From positions 1 to 64,000 of the forward strand of contig CAZFRM010000019.1 of assembly GCA_964521255.1 (NCBI GenBank): 64,000 nt of DNA, read 5' to 3'. Source of the stretch: ZC4RG29 sp964521255. Its GTDB lineage: Bacteria; Bacteroidota; Bacteroidia; Cytophagales; Cyclobacteriaceae. Shown here in pieces: positions 26,601 through 34,429 of this stretch; position 1 is the first letter of the stretch; each line of letters starts with the position of its first letter. The notes beneath the pieces were generated by a model. It made no database searches. It had not been told where the DNA came from and saw only the letters and a program-made list of their open reading frames with translations. Position numbers and translations under genes: made by a program.

Positions 26601-27094
26601 TTTTGATTGGTTTCTCCATCTTTAAAATGGAAATGTCCATTGTAATGTGTGGCGTAGGTGTCATGGCATTGGCTGGTATTGTAGTAAGAAACGGTATTCT
26701 TCTCGTCGAATTTACGGACCTGCTGATAAGTCAGGGTGTTGAAGTGAAAGAAGCTATTATAGAAGCTTCCAAGACCCGTATGACGCCCGTTATCTTAACA
26801 GCCATGGCGGCAACATTAGGATTGATACCGTTGGCGGTTGGGTTGAATATTGATTTCGTTAGATTGTTCTCGGAATTTAATCCTCACATTTTCTTCGGAG
26901 GTGACAACCATACGTTCTGGGCTCCATTATCATGGACGATGATTTTCGGTTTGATCTTCGGTACATTCTTAACCCTTGTATTGGTACCGGTAATGTACCT
27001 GATGGTGTATAGAATTAAGCAACGTGTTTTCAAAACAAAAATGGCCGCTGTGTCCGAGACAGATTCTCCTGAAGGAGCTATTGCTGTTAACTGA
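23684..27094 (+). CDS. RND-family efflux pump, operon 2
   Basis: The 1136-residue RND protein has the expected two periplasmic loops and twelve helices plus an extra membrane region near residues 500-560 (between helix 6 and the second loop). The helix-4 acidic pair is present in GIVVDDAIVVIEN, but the helix-10 position that is Lys in AcrB is Arg here (GIVVRNGILLVEF). It is divergent from the pump at 16801 and may have a different substrate range. The last gene of the operon, it ends just before a strong terminator at 27115. Confidence 0.9.
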   Translation: MQDSEKEFKPTSWSIDNKITIYVATIFVCLAGIITYTRLPKENFPEVVFPQIYVSTIYPGAAPSDIENLISKEIEKEVKSISGIRKVTSNSIQDYSNVIIEFEPDVTIDKAKQEVKDAVDKAKQNLPTDLLEDPQVMEIDISEVPIMNINISGDYDLQMLKRYAEQMQDRIESIKEIRRVDIVGALDREIQINLDLYKTALVGIALEDVINGIRYENVIISGGQLSVGGMKRSLSVNGEYASAEQIANTVIGSTKGGKLYLRDIADVVDTHKEQESFARLNGKNVITLNVIKRSGENLILASDQINEIVKDFENNVLPAGLSITITADQSDNTRVTLHDLINTIIIGFVLVTIILMFFMGATNAIFVGLSVPISSFIAFLVFPGLGFTLNMMTLFSFLLALGIVVDDAIVVIENTHRVFDNGKVPIRKAAKIAAGEVFLPVLSGTLVVLAPFVPLAFWPGVIGKFMFFLPITLIVTLIASLVVAYIINPVFAADFMKPHTHDHGQSKVTRGFKITAVIFGSLALMSYVVGWYGMGNFAIFLFTIYALHQFYLAGVVEKFQNNLWPRVQKSYKKMVSWCLVGSRPVLIFAGVIVLFVFSIVFTAIRKPPVVFFPNGDPNFIFTYIRMPIGTDQRVTDSITYIVENRVITAMGRDNKIVESVISNVAIGASENPFDAGTQASPHLGKVTVAFVKFAQRGGQSTKVYMDKIRDSVKGIKGAEISVSQEQNGPPTGKPINIEIAAEDFDILTSTADKLKRFLDARQVAGVEELKSDFQSDKPEIVINIDREKANREGISTGTIGQIFRRTIYGEEVSKFRDDNDDYPIQLRIKEEQRNDINTLMNLPITYRDMSMNGAVREVPLSAIATVDYSNSYAGIKRIDQKRVITLSSNVLGDYNANAVVAEIQKNLESFSTPDGVTIKMTGEQEDQKETSDFLGLAFIAAFALIFMILVTQFNSVSKPIIILAEIVFSIIGVLIGFSIFKMEMSIVMCGVGVMALAGIVVRNGILLVEFTDLLISQGVEVKEAIIEASKTRMTPVILTAMAATLGLIPLAVGLNIDFVRLFSEFNPHIFFGGDNHTFWAPLSWTMIFGLIFGTFLTLVLVPVMYLMVYRIKQRVFKTKMAAVSETDSPEGAIAVN

Positions 27095-27114
27095 TTTTCT
27101 TAAATAATTTCACC

Positions 27115-27156
27115 ATCTGCCTTAACAAATTTATTTCGTTAAGGCAGATTTTTTTT
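27115..27156 (+). terminator. intrinsic terminator of efflux operon 2
   Basis: ATCTGCCTTAAC (27115-27126) and GTTAAGGCAGAT (27138-27149) form a perfect 12-bp stem with an 11-nt loop, followed by seven Ts. Confidence 0.9.
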
Positions 27157-27226
27157 AGTGGTTTTGTATTGGTGTCGTAAGGTTGTGTAAAGATTCTATC
27201 TTTGGTTATATTTTAATACACCAGGA

Positions 27227-28486
27227 ATGTTAGAGAGCAAGGTATTAATTGTTGTCGCCGGAACGTTGCTGATTCTTCTTGTTGACATCAGATCTTTTCT
27301 TTTTTTTAAACCTTTCATCGCACTCTATCATCGTGCCTGGCTCATTGTCTTTCAAGTCATATTCTGGAGCATCACGGCGTTGACTATTGGTACACTATGT
27401 TGGTATTATCTTGCCGACCGGCTAAATATTCATATAGGGATTAATCATTGGATCATGACTATTTTATCAATGATCTATTTTTCCAAGACTGCTTCATTGT
27501 TAGTTATTCTGGTAGAGGAAGTTATATTAAGAGTAAAAAACTTTTTTCAATCCTTAAAAACAAATAGGAATAAAGTTCTTCCCGGCAAGCCAATTCTTCG
27601 GTCTGAGTTCATAAGAAAGTCAGCGTTGGTCGTTGGCGCTATTCCATTCTCTGTATCAGTTTTTGGAATAACTTATGGAGCGTATGACTACCATGTGAGG
27701 AGAAGAACAATTTATTTACCTCAACTGCCAAAAGCATTTGATGGTATTCGCATAGGACAAGTATCAGACATTCATTGCAACCCTGGTTATTTTAAGACTG
27801 CTGTAAAAGGTGGTGTAGAAATGTTGTTGGCAGAAAAAACAGATGTTGTTTTCTTTACCGGTGATCTGGTGAATTATAGAAGCCGTGAGTTAAATGATTT
27901 CATTTCAATTTTTGATAAGATAAGGGCGCCCCTGGGAGTTTATTCAATCACCGGAAATCATGATTATGGAGATTACATTTCATGGTCAAGTGAAGAGGCC
28001 AAGCGTAAAGACTTTCGTGACTTTGTAATAGCACATAAGGAGCTTGGTTATGATTTGCTCATGAATGAACATCGTTTTCTTGAAGAGAGTGGTGAACGTA
28101 TTGCCATTATTGGAATTGAAAATTGGGGTAAGGGAAGATTTCCAAAATATGGTAAGTTGGATATTGCTTATCGCGGAACAGAAGAAGCGCCTGTTAAACT
28201 TTTATTATCTCACGATCCCAGTCACTGGGATTTGCAAGTGCGACCTGAGTTTGGTGATATCGATATAATGTTTGCAGGTCATACGCACGGTTTTCAAATG
28301 GGTGTAGAAATAGGAGATATTAAATGGAGCCCTGCACAATATTCTTACAAACAATGGGCGGATCTTTATCGCGAGGGAGATCAATACCTCTATGTTAACC
28401 GGGGCTTCGGATGTTTAGGATTTTTGGGAAGGATAGGAATACCTCCGGAGATAACGGTTATTGAATTGAAGAGGGGAAGTCATTAG
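27227..28486 (+). CDS. membrane-anchored metallophosphoesterase (YkuE/YaeI type)
   Basis: The 419-residue protein has about four N-terminal membrane helices and then a calcineurin-like phosphoesterase domain: GQVSDIHC (about 178), FFTGDLVN (about 207), TGNHDYGD (about 244), LLSHDPSHWD (about 326) and AGHTHGFQ (about 348), all the metal-ligand motifs. Relatives hydrolyse phosphoester bonds in lipids such as UDP-2,3-diacylglucosamine-like or isoprenoid substrates, but the substrate here is not known. An AGGA ribosome site sits just before the ATG. It borders the decayed restriction island downstream. Confidence 0.88.
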   Translation: MLESKVLIVVAGTLLILLVDIRSFLFFKPFIALYHRAWLIVFQVIFWSITALTIGTLCWYYLADRLNIHIGINHWIMTILSMIYFSKTASLLVILVEEVILRVKNFFQSLKTNRNKVLPGKPILRSEFIRKSALVVGAIPFSVSVFGITYGAYDYHVRRRTIYLPQLPKAFDGIRIGQVSDIHCNPGYFKTAVKGGVEMLLAEKTDVVFFTGDLVNYRSRELNDFISIFDKIRAPLGVYSITGNHDYGDYISWSSEEAKRKDFRDFVIAHKELGYDLLMNEHRFLEESGERIAIIGIENWGKGRFPKYGKLDIAYRGTEEAPVKLLLSHDPSHWDLQVRPEFGDIDIMFAGHTHGFQMGVEIGDIKWSPAQYSYKQWADLYREGDQYLYVNRGFGCLGFLGRIGIPPEITVIELKRGSH

Positions 28487-28644
28487 TTATGTACAATGCC
28501 AACATTCATTTCTGCCCGTTAGGCAGGACTGAAGCAAGAGAATAATCCTCATCACACACTCCTAAAAAATGAGATCGAAAATAACAAATTTGCGTATTTT
28601 GTCACACTTAGATTCTGAACTGATGAGCGATATTCTTGAATTAG

Positions 28645-28847
28645 AAAAGCCCGCTGGACAGCAGCCGACAAACTCCAGAACACATGGATGCTGCCGGGTA
28701 TAAACATGTTGAACGTTGGCTCATCTTCCTGAAATATATCTCCGATGACTTTGACGAACTCTATCAAAAAGTTAGGAGCTGAGAAAGATTGGTAAGTTAG
28801 ACAAAGCAATAAGGATGAACCTAAAGGAGATTGGTTATGAGTTCTGA
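28645..28847 (+). pseudogene. hsdM (type I DNA methyltransferase) remnants
   Basis: Two pieces of a type I modification subunit remain. KARWTAADKLQN is followed by a frameshift and then MDAAGYKHVERWLIFLKYIS and DDFDELYQKV to a TGA at 28780-28782, which is the typical N-terminal HsdM sequence. After that, KIGKLDKAIRMNLKEIGYEF to a TGA at 28845-28847 looks like the HsdM C-terminus. The whole catalytic middle is gone. The region 28487-28960 holds no intact gene. Confidence 0.75.
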
Positions 28848-28963
28848 ATTAACGCAGCCACTGGTTGCACAAATGAGAGACCCTTTAAAAAAGGAAACCA
28901 GTAGTTTGAAAATTGCTTCAGGGACTACCGGGAATACGATGTTGTAAACATAACTGAATTAGT

Positions 28964-29812
28964 ATGGGAAAAGAATTATCACAACCAGGTTCTACACTTT
29001 TTGAGCAGATAAAAAAAGTGGATGACAACAAAAATGAATACTGGACAGCCCGCGATATGGCCAAAGCCCTTGAGTATTCGGAGTACAGGCATTTTGTCCC
29101 GGTAATTGACAAAGCGAAAGAAGCCTGCAAAAACAGTGGATATACAATAGAAGACCATTTCGAGGATATCCTCGAAATGGTAGCCATTGGCTCAGGCGCT
29201 GAACGAGCTATTGAAAACATAAAACTTTCCCGCTACGCCTGCTACCTCATCGTGCAAAATGCCGACCCCTCCAAAGAAGTGGTTGCATTGGGGCAAACCT
29301 ACTTTGCCGTACAAACCCGTTTGCGCGAAATACAGCAAATGGATGAGTACAACCGCTTGAGCACCGAAGATGAGAAACGTTTATTCCTGCGCAACGAAAT
29401 GGCTAGGCACAACAGCAAGCTCGCCTCGGCCGCGAAGAAAGCAGGTGTAACCGGTCCGCTTGATTATGCCATTTTTCAAAACCATGGCTACATGGGTTTG
29501 TATGGCGGGCTCGATGCCAAAGGCATACACAAAAGAAAGGGCTTGAAAAAATCACAGCAGATACTCGACCACATGGGCAGTACCGAGCTAGCCGCCAACC
29601 TGTTCCGCGCCACGCAAACGGAAGAAAAGCTGCGCAGAGAAAACATAAAAGGAAAGCAGAAAGCAAATCAAACTCATTATGAAGTAGGTAAGAAAGTGCG
29701 CCAAACCATTAAAGAAATTGGCGGCACCATGCCCGAAAATTTGCCAGTGGCCGACAGCATTAAGAAAGTGGAGAGCAAGAGCAAACCGAAATTGAAAAAG
29801 AAGAAAGACTGA
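28964..29812 (+). CDS. dinD: DNA-damage-inducible protein D (DinD-like)
   Basis: The 282-residue protein matches DinD: a BRO-N-like start (EYWTARDMAKALEYSEYRHF, about 26-45), the conserved AIGSGAERAIENIKLSRYAC region (about 75-95), and GYMGLYGGLDAKGIHKRKGL further on, then a basic tail. E. coli DinD is SOS-induced and inhibits RecA strand exchange. DinD genes often travel inside type I restriction loci, and here it sits directly after hsdM remnants. The frame is intact over full length, so it may still be expressed although its host locus has decayed. Confidence 0.85.
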   Translation: MGKELSQPGSTLFEQIKKVDDNKNEYWTARDMAKALEYSEYRHFVPVIDKAKEACKNSGYTIEDHFEDILEMVAIGSGAERAIENIKLSRYACYLIVQNADPSKEVVALGQTYFAVQTRLREIQQMDEYNRLSTEDEKRLFLRNEMARHNSKLASAAKKAGVTGPLDYAIFQNHGYMGLYGGLDAKGIHKRKGLKKSQQILDHMGSTELAANLFRATQTEEKLRRENIKGKQKANQTHYEVGKKVRQTIKEIGGTMPENLPVADSIKKVESKSKPKLKKKKD

Positions 29813-29924
29813 TGCTTAAAAACAGGAGAACATACAAGCTTCCTGATCCCGACACTGCACCTGCATCATTGGTCAGTTGTGAATTTTTTCTATGATTAAT
29901 GACCCTAATCATTAATCACTGACT

Positions 29925-30143
29925 TTATTTTTTCTCCACTGCATGTCCGCCAAATTCATTTCGTAGCGCAGCGACAATTTTTCCGGAGAATGTATCTTGC
30001 TCTTGTGAGCGGTATTGCATTAATAAAGAGAGTGCGATAACTGGTGTTGCAATTTGTTTTTCGAGCGCGCTGTATCCAATGTCCATTTGCCTTCACCGGA
30101 AGAATGCATTACATCTTTGATAGATTCGAGGCCCGGATCTTTG
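29925..30143 (-). pseudogene. gnd 3'-end copy A (frameshifted)
   Basis: This 219-bp stretch is a clear copy of the last 217 bp of the 6-phosphogluconate dehydrogenase gene at 31996, from its TTA stop to the CGG(A/G)TCTTTG point. A 2-bp insertion in the GAGCGCGCTGTATCC segment breaks the frame. It ends beside palindrome P1. Confidence 0.9.
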
Positions 30144-30146
30144 TAG

Positions 30147-30194
30147 ATGTTATTATGTAGAGACGCGATGCATCGCGTCTCTACATAATAACAT
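30147..30194. repeat. perfect 48-bp palindrome P1
   Basis: The two 24-bp halves are exact complements with no loop; the centre is GACGCGATGCATCGCGTC. It lies between gnd copies A and B. The central 26 bp recur in P2. On either strand it would form a very stable hairpin. Confidence 0.9.
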
Positions 30195-30210
30195 ATTGAC
30201 AGCCATTCAT

Positions 30211-30338
30211 TTATTTTTTCTCCACAGCATGTCCGCCAAATTCATTTCGTAGCGCGGCTACAATTTTTCCAGAAAATGTATCTTGCTCTTGTGAGCGGTA
30301 TCGCATTAATAAAGAGAGTGCGATTACCGGTGTTGCAA
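30211..30338 (-). pseudogene. gnd 3'-end copy B (truncated)
   Basis: 128 bp correspond base for base in length to 31996-32123 of the intact gene, ending abruptly after GGTGTTGCAA. The 20 bp before it (ACATATTGACAGCCATTCAT) also match the bases after the intact gene apart from one mismatch. Beyond 30338 unrelated sequence leads into restriction-gene remnants. Confidence 0.9.
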
Positions 30339-30417
30339 AAGCGTATCTCATCGCACAAGAGGGCTAAAACCAGGCTAATTTTTCTTATTTTAACCAAATT
30401 TTATACTGACCCGATAC

Positions 30418-30724
30418 GTGGCAAATCAGAATCCAGAGCAAATAGCGCGAGACAATATTGACAAGCAGTTGACCGCTTGTGGCTGGATTATTCAAAGCAT
30501 TAAGCAAGTAAATCTGAATGCCCGCCTGCCGGACGGGCAGGCCGGACCTGGGATTGCCGTTAAAGAATATATTACTGATGTTGGCCCCGTTGACTACCTG
30601 TTATTTGTAGAAGGGAAACCTTGTGGAGTAATTTTACAGCAAACCGAAGCACTCAGGCAAAGCATTTTAAAAAAAAGCGTTTGAGGGAAAATTGGTTAAT
30701 CACAAATCCTCAGGTACGAATTAA
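30418..30724 (+). pseudogene. hsdR N-terminus joined to hsdS C-terminus (type I restriction remnants)
   Basis: From a GTG at 30418 the product NPEQIARDNIDKQLTACGW ... GIAVKEYITDVGPVDYLLFV then KPCGVI is the HsdR N-terminus. It then passes directly into LQQTEALRQSILKK, which is an HsdS C-terminal motif; after a run of eight As, a one-base frame change continues as AFEGKLVNHKSSGTN to a TAA at 30722-30724. So a large deletion fused the two subunits, and a slip in the A-run broke the rest. The rhuM gene starts one base after that TAA. Confidence 0.7.
30525..30541. repeat. CCTGCC-GGACG-GGCAGG palindrome inserted in frame in the hsdR remnant
   Basis: The palindrome encodes part of an extra RLPDGQAG between LNA and GPGIAV, a place where relatives have no insertion as far as I recall. 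About 21 bp were added in frame. The same palindromic core is found between genes at 10450, 12231 and 40337. Confidence 0.65.
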
Positions 30725-30725
30725 A

Positions 30726-31772
30726 ATGACGAAGAAAAAAAACATACCTTCTGAAAGCGGCTTCAACGAAATACTACTTTACACCACGCCCAACGGAAAA
30801 GTAAAAGTTGAAATCTATTTGCAAGACGAAACCATTTGGCTTACACAACAAAAAATTGCCGACCTTTTTGATGTGGACAGGACGGTGGTTACCAAACATA
30901 TACAAAATATTTATGAAGAAGGCGAACTGCACAGAGAGCCAACAAGTGCAAAATTTGCACAAGTTCAACAGGAAGGAAGCAGAACAGTAACCCGGCAGGT
31001 GGAGTTTTACAATCTCGACATGATTATCTCTGTCGGCTACCGCGTAAACAGCACAAGGGCAACCCAGTTTCGCATTTGGGCTACTGAGCGCTTAAAGGAA
31101 TACATCATCAAAGGTTTTACCATGGATGATGAGCGGCTGAAAAACCCCGATACTATTTTCGGTAAAGATTATTTTGAAGAGCAACTTGCCCGCATCCGCG
31201 ACATACGCAGCAGCGAACGCAGGTTTTATCAGAAAATCACCGACATCTATTCGCAGTGCAGTGCCGACTACAGTCCCGACAGCGGTATTACGCAAAAGTT
31301 TTTTGCCACCGTACAAAATAAACTGCACTGGGCCATCACCGGGCAAACCGCAGCCGAACTGATTGCCGCAAGGGCAGACAGCACAAAGCCAAACATGGGG
31401 CTTACCACGTGGAAGAATGCACCCAAAGAAAAAATCCGAAAGCCCGATGTAGGCGTTGCAAAAAATTATTTGGACGAAAAAGAAATGACCGGCTTGAATC
31501 GTATCGTAACCATGTATTTAGACTATGCAGAGAATCAGGCAAACAAAGGCGTGGTGATGTACATGAAAGACTGGGTGCAAAAGCTGGATGCCTTTCTGCA
31601 ATTTAATGAAGAAGCTATTCTGAAAAATGCAGGGACAGTAACGCATGAAGTAGCGCTGGCATTGGCGGAAAAAGAATTTGAGAAATACCGGATCATTCAG
31701 GACAAACTCTACGAGAGCGACTTTGATAAGGAAATAAAAAAATTAAACCCAACGTCGAAAAATAAAAAATGA
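30726..31772 (+). CDS. RhuM-family protein
   Basis: From the ATG at 30726 the protein has 348 residues and is typical of the RhuM (virulence protein RhuM/YdgN-like) family: IWLTQQKIADLFDVDRTVVTKH, a helix-turn-helix-like segment split here, then EGELHREPTSAKFAQVQQEG and FYNLDMIISVGYRVNS, and the C-terminal NYLDEKEMTGLNRIVTMYLD region. RhuM genes are frequent passengers in type I restriction loci; their function is not established. The open frame extends 35 codons upstream through hsdS remnant sequence, which I reject as coding for this protein. The gene itself is intact. Confidence 0.85.
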   Translation: MTKKKNIPSESGFNEILLYTTPNGKVKVEIYLQDETIWLTQQKIADLFDVDRTVVTKHIQNIYEEGELHREPTSAKFAQVQQEGSRTVTRQVEFYNLDMIISVGYRVNSTRATQFRIWATERLKEYIIKGFTMDDERLKNPDTIFGKDYFEEQLARIRDIRSSERRFYQKITDIYSQCSADYSPDSGITQKFFATVQNKLHWAITGQTAAELIAARADSTKPNMGLTTWKNAPKEKIRKPDVGVAKNYLDEKEMTGLNRIVTMYLDYAENQANKGVVMYMKDWVQKLDAFLQFNEEAILKNAGTVTHEVALALAEKEFEKYRIIQDKLYESDFDKEIKKLNPTSKNKK

Positions 31773-31876
31773 CTACCGCATCAGTCGTGGACGATTACAA
31801 AGCTTTGTCACCGGAAGAAAAAAAGAAGAATACCATCAGTTTGGATGAACTCAAAGCAAGAATGAAAGATAGATGA
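31769..31876 (+). CDS. 35-residue ORF overlapping the rhuM stop
   Basis: An ATG overlapping the rhuM TGA (ATGA at 31769-31772) opens a frame of 35 codons ending at 31876, product MTTASVVDDYKALSPEEKKK then NTISLDELKARMKDR. It is Lys/Glu-rich and could be a short antitoxin-like or stray C-terminal fragment. Coupling supports translation; nothing else does. Confidence 0.35.
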   Translation: MTTASVVDDYKALSPEEKKKNTISLDELKARMKDR

Positions 31877-31905
31877 ATTGAGTAGTGTATGAACGAGATA
31901 AAACT

Positions 31906-31979
31906 TTCGAGGCTTGGATCTTTGTAAATGTTATTGTGTGTAGAGACGCGATGCATCGCGTCTCTACACACAATAACAT
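31906..31979. repeat. gnd remnant plus perfect 52-bp palindrome P2
   Basis: TTCGAGGCTTGGATCTTTG at 31906-31924 is a leftover of the inner edge of a gnd 3'-end copy, followed by TAAATGTTATT as at the edge of copy A. The palindrome 31928-31979 has exact 26-bp halves and shares its central 26 bp with P1. It lies 16 bp beyond the stop of the intact dehydrogenase gene and probably ends its transcript. Confidence 0.85.
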
Positions 31980-31995
31980 ATTGACAGCCCTTCAT

Positions 31996-32892
31996 TTATT
32001 TTTTCTCCACTGCATGTCCGCCAAATTCATTTCGTAGCGCGGCTACAATTTTTCCGGAGAACGTATCTTGTTCCTGCGAGCGGTAGCGCATCAATAGAGA
32101 TAATGCGATTACCGGTGTTGCAATTTGTTTTTCAAGTGCGGTATCCAGTGTCCATTTGCCTTCACCGGAAGAATGCATTACACCTTTGATAGACTCAAGT
32201 CCCGGGTCTTTGCGTAAAGCATTTTCTGTTAGTTCCATGAGCCAGCTTCGAACAACTGAACCGTGGTTCCAAACTTTTGCAACGGCTTCGAGATTTAATT
32301 TGAATTCACTTTTCTGCATCACTTCAAAACCTTCGGCGATAGCTTGCATCATTCCATATTCAATTCCGTTGTGAACCATCTTTACAAAATGCCCTGAACC
32401 ACTCGGGCCGCAGTATAGAAAACCATCTTTAATTGAAATGTCATTAAATAAAGGTTCACAGATCTTAAAGGCTTTTTCATTTCCTCCAATCATAGCGCAC
32501 ACACCATTGAGTGCACCTTCCATACCACCGCTCGTGCCGCAGTCGAGGTAGTCAATGCCGGATGCTTCTAATTCTTTTCCTCTGCGGACAGAGTCTTTAT
32601 AAAATGAATTTCCACCATCAATAATAATATCACCTTTCTTTAAAAAACTTTTAATAGTTTGTATTGTATCATCCACAGGGTTTCCTGCGGGAATCATCAG
32701 CCAGATAATTTTTTGCTCCGGTAATTTTTTGATAAGGTCTTCAAGCGACGATGTAGTCTGAATTCCTTTTTCGCCAATTGATTTTTTTGCCTGCTCATTC
32801 AAGTCGAAGGCAATTACCTTGTGTTTGTTTCTGTTAATGTTGAGCGCAAGATTAAATCCCATCTTGCCAAGTCCGATCAAACCGATTTCCAT
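31996..32892 (-). CDS. gnd: 6-phosphogluconate dehydrogenase, decarboxylating, short NAD-type
   Basis: The 298-residue protein is the short form of 6-phosphogluconate dehydrogenase: GLIGLGKMGFNLALN nucleotide-binding loop at the start, IIDGGNSFYKDS, then DCGTSGGMEGALNGVCAMIGG and GPSGSGHFVKMVHNGIEYGM with the catalytic Lys-x-x-x-Asn. It oxidises 6-phosphogluconate to ribulose 5-phosphate and CO2; short forms usually prefer NAD. It lies 16 bp after the gluconate kinase gene, so the pair degrades gluconate through the oxidative pentose phosphate route. Its 3' end has been copied at least twice downstream (29925-30338). Confidence 0.9.
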   Translation of the reverse strand: MEIGLIGLGKMGFNLALNINRNKHKVIAFDLNEQAKKSIGEKGIQTTSSLEDLIKKLPEQKIIWLMIPAGNPVDDTIQTIKSFLKKGDIIIDGGNSFYKDSVRRGKELEASGIDYLDCGTSGGMEGALNGVCAMIGGNEKAFKICEPLFNDISIKDGFLYCGPSGSGHFVKMVHNGIEYGMMQAIAEGFEVMQKSEFKLNLEAVAKVWNHGSVVRSWLMELTENALRKDPGLESIKGVMHSSGEGKWTLDTALEKQIATPVIALSLLMRYRSQEQDTFSGKIVAALRNEFGGHAVEKK

Positions 32893-32908
32893 AGTATTTA
32901 AAAGGTTA

Positions 32909-34396
32909 TTAATTATTCACCAAAGCCATTTCATCTTTCAATTTATCATATAAGCGGATGAATTGTTCAAATATTTTTTTGTACCGCTTATGATTTTCAA
33001 TATTCGGCGTAAAAACTTCGGCATCACCCGATTGCGAAAAAGAAAGATAGTTTGCAGACTTTGTTATCGCTTTAATTGCGATCAACGCTGCACCAATAGC
33101 GGAAGCATCTTCGCTGTTTTGCCTGTATATTTTTTTGTTGAAGATATCTGTCAACACTTGCAACCACTCCTCAGATTTTACAAATCCACCACTTGCAAAT
33201 ATGTGGTTAATATCCCCGGATGCTTCCTCTACTGCTCTTCCAACACTATAAAGTGCAAAACAAATTCCTTCAATTACAGCCTTGATGAAATGTGATTGCT
33301 TGTGACGAATAGTAATCCCGAAAAAAACTCCAGTGGCTTTGCTGTTCCATGAGGGAGCGCGCTCGCCCATCAGATAAGGAAGGAATGTTAAACCTTCTGA
33401 ACCCGGTGGTATTACTGCCGTTGGTTTTATTTCTTCCAGGTAGTCGTGAGCGTCATTGATTTTTATTTTGAGTACATCTTTCAATAACCAGCTTAGTGCA
33501 GCGCCACCGTTGTTAACGGGCCCGCCACAAATAATTGTTTTTTCATCAAGGCGATAATTGAATGTCATGCTCTTGAAATTATAGCATGGCTTTTCGCGTG
33601 CTACACGAATGGCGCCACTGGTACCAATGGTTAGTGAAGCGACGCCGGGCGTGATGGCACTACTGCCCAGGTTTGCCAGCACACCATCGCCAGCACCTGC
33701 AACAATGGGAATAGATGAAAGTTTGAGCAGGCTTTGAGCTTCTTTTGTCAACTCACTTCTGCAAAAGGATGTACTGATTAAAGTTGAGAGTTGATCAGAT
33801 GAAATTCCTGCCAGTTTGAGTGCAGGTTCATACCATTGAAGTTCAATAATATCCATTAACCCTTCTCCTGATGCCATGGAATGATCAACTTCGTAGGTAC
33901 CGAAAAGTTTATACCAGATAAATTCTTTGATGGAAATGAACTTAAAAGTTTTTTGAAAAATATCCGGATCATTTTCTCTCAGCCAAATAATTTTGCACAG
34001 CGGACTCATGGCATGTATAGGTGTGCCTGTCGCTTCATAAATTTGCTTTGCTTCATTGGAATTCCTGATTCGATCTGCAATCTCGGCGCTTCGTCCGTCA
34101 GCCCATGTGATCATATTCATTAATGGAAATCCATTGCTGTCGACAGGTATCACGCTATGCATGGCGCTGCTTAACCCAATTGCTTTTGGCGGACCATTTA
34201 ATTTTGCAATTGTCTGTTGCAAACACTGAACAAAAGCCTGCCATATCAATTCAGGAGATTGTTCAACATAATGAGGATGCGGTTGTGAAGTAGGATAGGA
34301 GACTTGCTCGGTAAGAAGAACCTGGTTAGCCTGTTCCGTTATAGCAACAGCTTTGGTACTTCCTGTTCCAATATCAATTCCCAGTATGTACGACAT
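32909..34396 (-). CDS. FGGY-family carbohydrate kinase, probable gluconokinase
   Basis: The 495-residue FGGY kinase starts with ILGIDIGTGSTKAVAI (phosphate loop 1) and has AIGLSSAMHSVIPVD, MITWADGRS, the GAGDGVLANLGS and SLTIGTSGAIRV loops and a C-terminal FASGGFVKSEEWLQVLTDIF, all typical of the family. The neighbour is 6-phosphogluconate dehydrogenase, 16 bp downstream, and the MH/WAD region resembles gluconokinases, so I favour gluconate over xylulose as substrate. It would make 6-phosphogluconate for the next enzyme. Xylulokinase is the main alternative. Confidence 0.82.
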   Translation of the reverse strand: MSYILGIDIGTGSTKAVAITEQANQVLLTEQVSYPTSQPHPHYVEQSPELIWQAFVQCLQQTIAKLNGPPKAIGLSSAMHSVIPVDSNGFPLMNMITWADGRSAEIADRIRNSNEAKQIYEATGTPIHAMSPLCKIIWLRENDPDIFQKTFKFISIKEFIWYKLFGTYEVDHSMASGEGLMDIIELQWYEPALKLAGISSDQLSTLISTSFCRSELTKEAQSLLKLSSIPIVAGAGDGVLANLGSSAITPGVASLTIGTSGAIRVAREKPCYNFKSMTFNYRLDEKTIICGGPVNNGGAALSWLLKDVLKIKINDAHDYLEEIKPTAVIPPGSEGLTFLPYLMGERAPSWNSKATGVFFGITIRHKQSHFIKAVIEGICFALYSVGRAVEEASGDINHIFASGGFVKSEEWLQVLTDIFNKKIYRQNSEDASAIGAALIAIKAITKSANYLSFSQSGDAEVFTPNIENHKRYKKIFEQFIRLYDKLKDEMALVNN

Positions 34397-34429
34397 TTGT
34401 ATTCGTTTTTTGGGAGGAAGATACGAATT

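Noticed and set aside
30621..30725. N-terminal extension of the rhuM frame
   Set aside because: It reads through an hsdS remnant in another frame; family homology starts at the ATG at 30726.
29925..31995. Integrative element with attL/attR at the gnd 3' end
   Set aside because: Duplicated gene ends fit the idea, but no integrase, transposase or other mobility gene is seen, so it is reported only as a repeat array.
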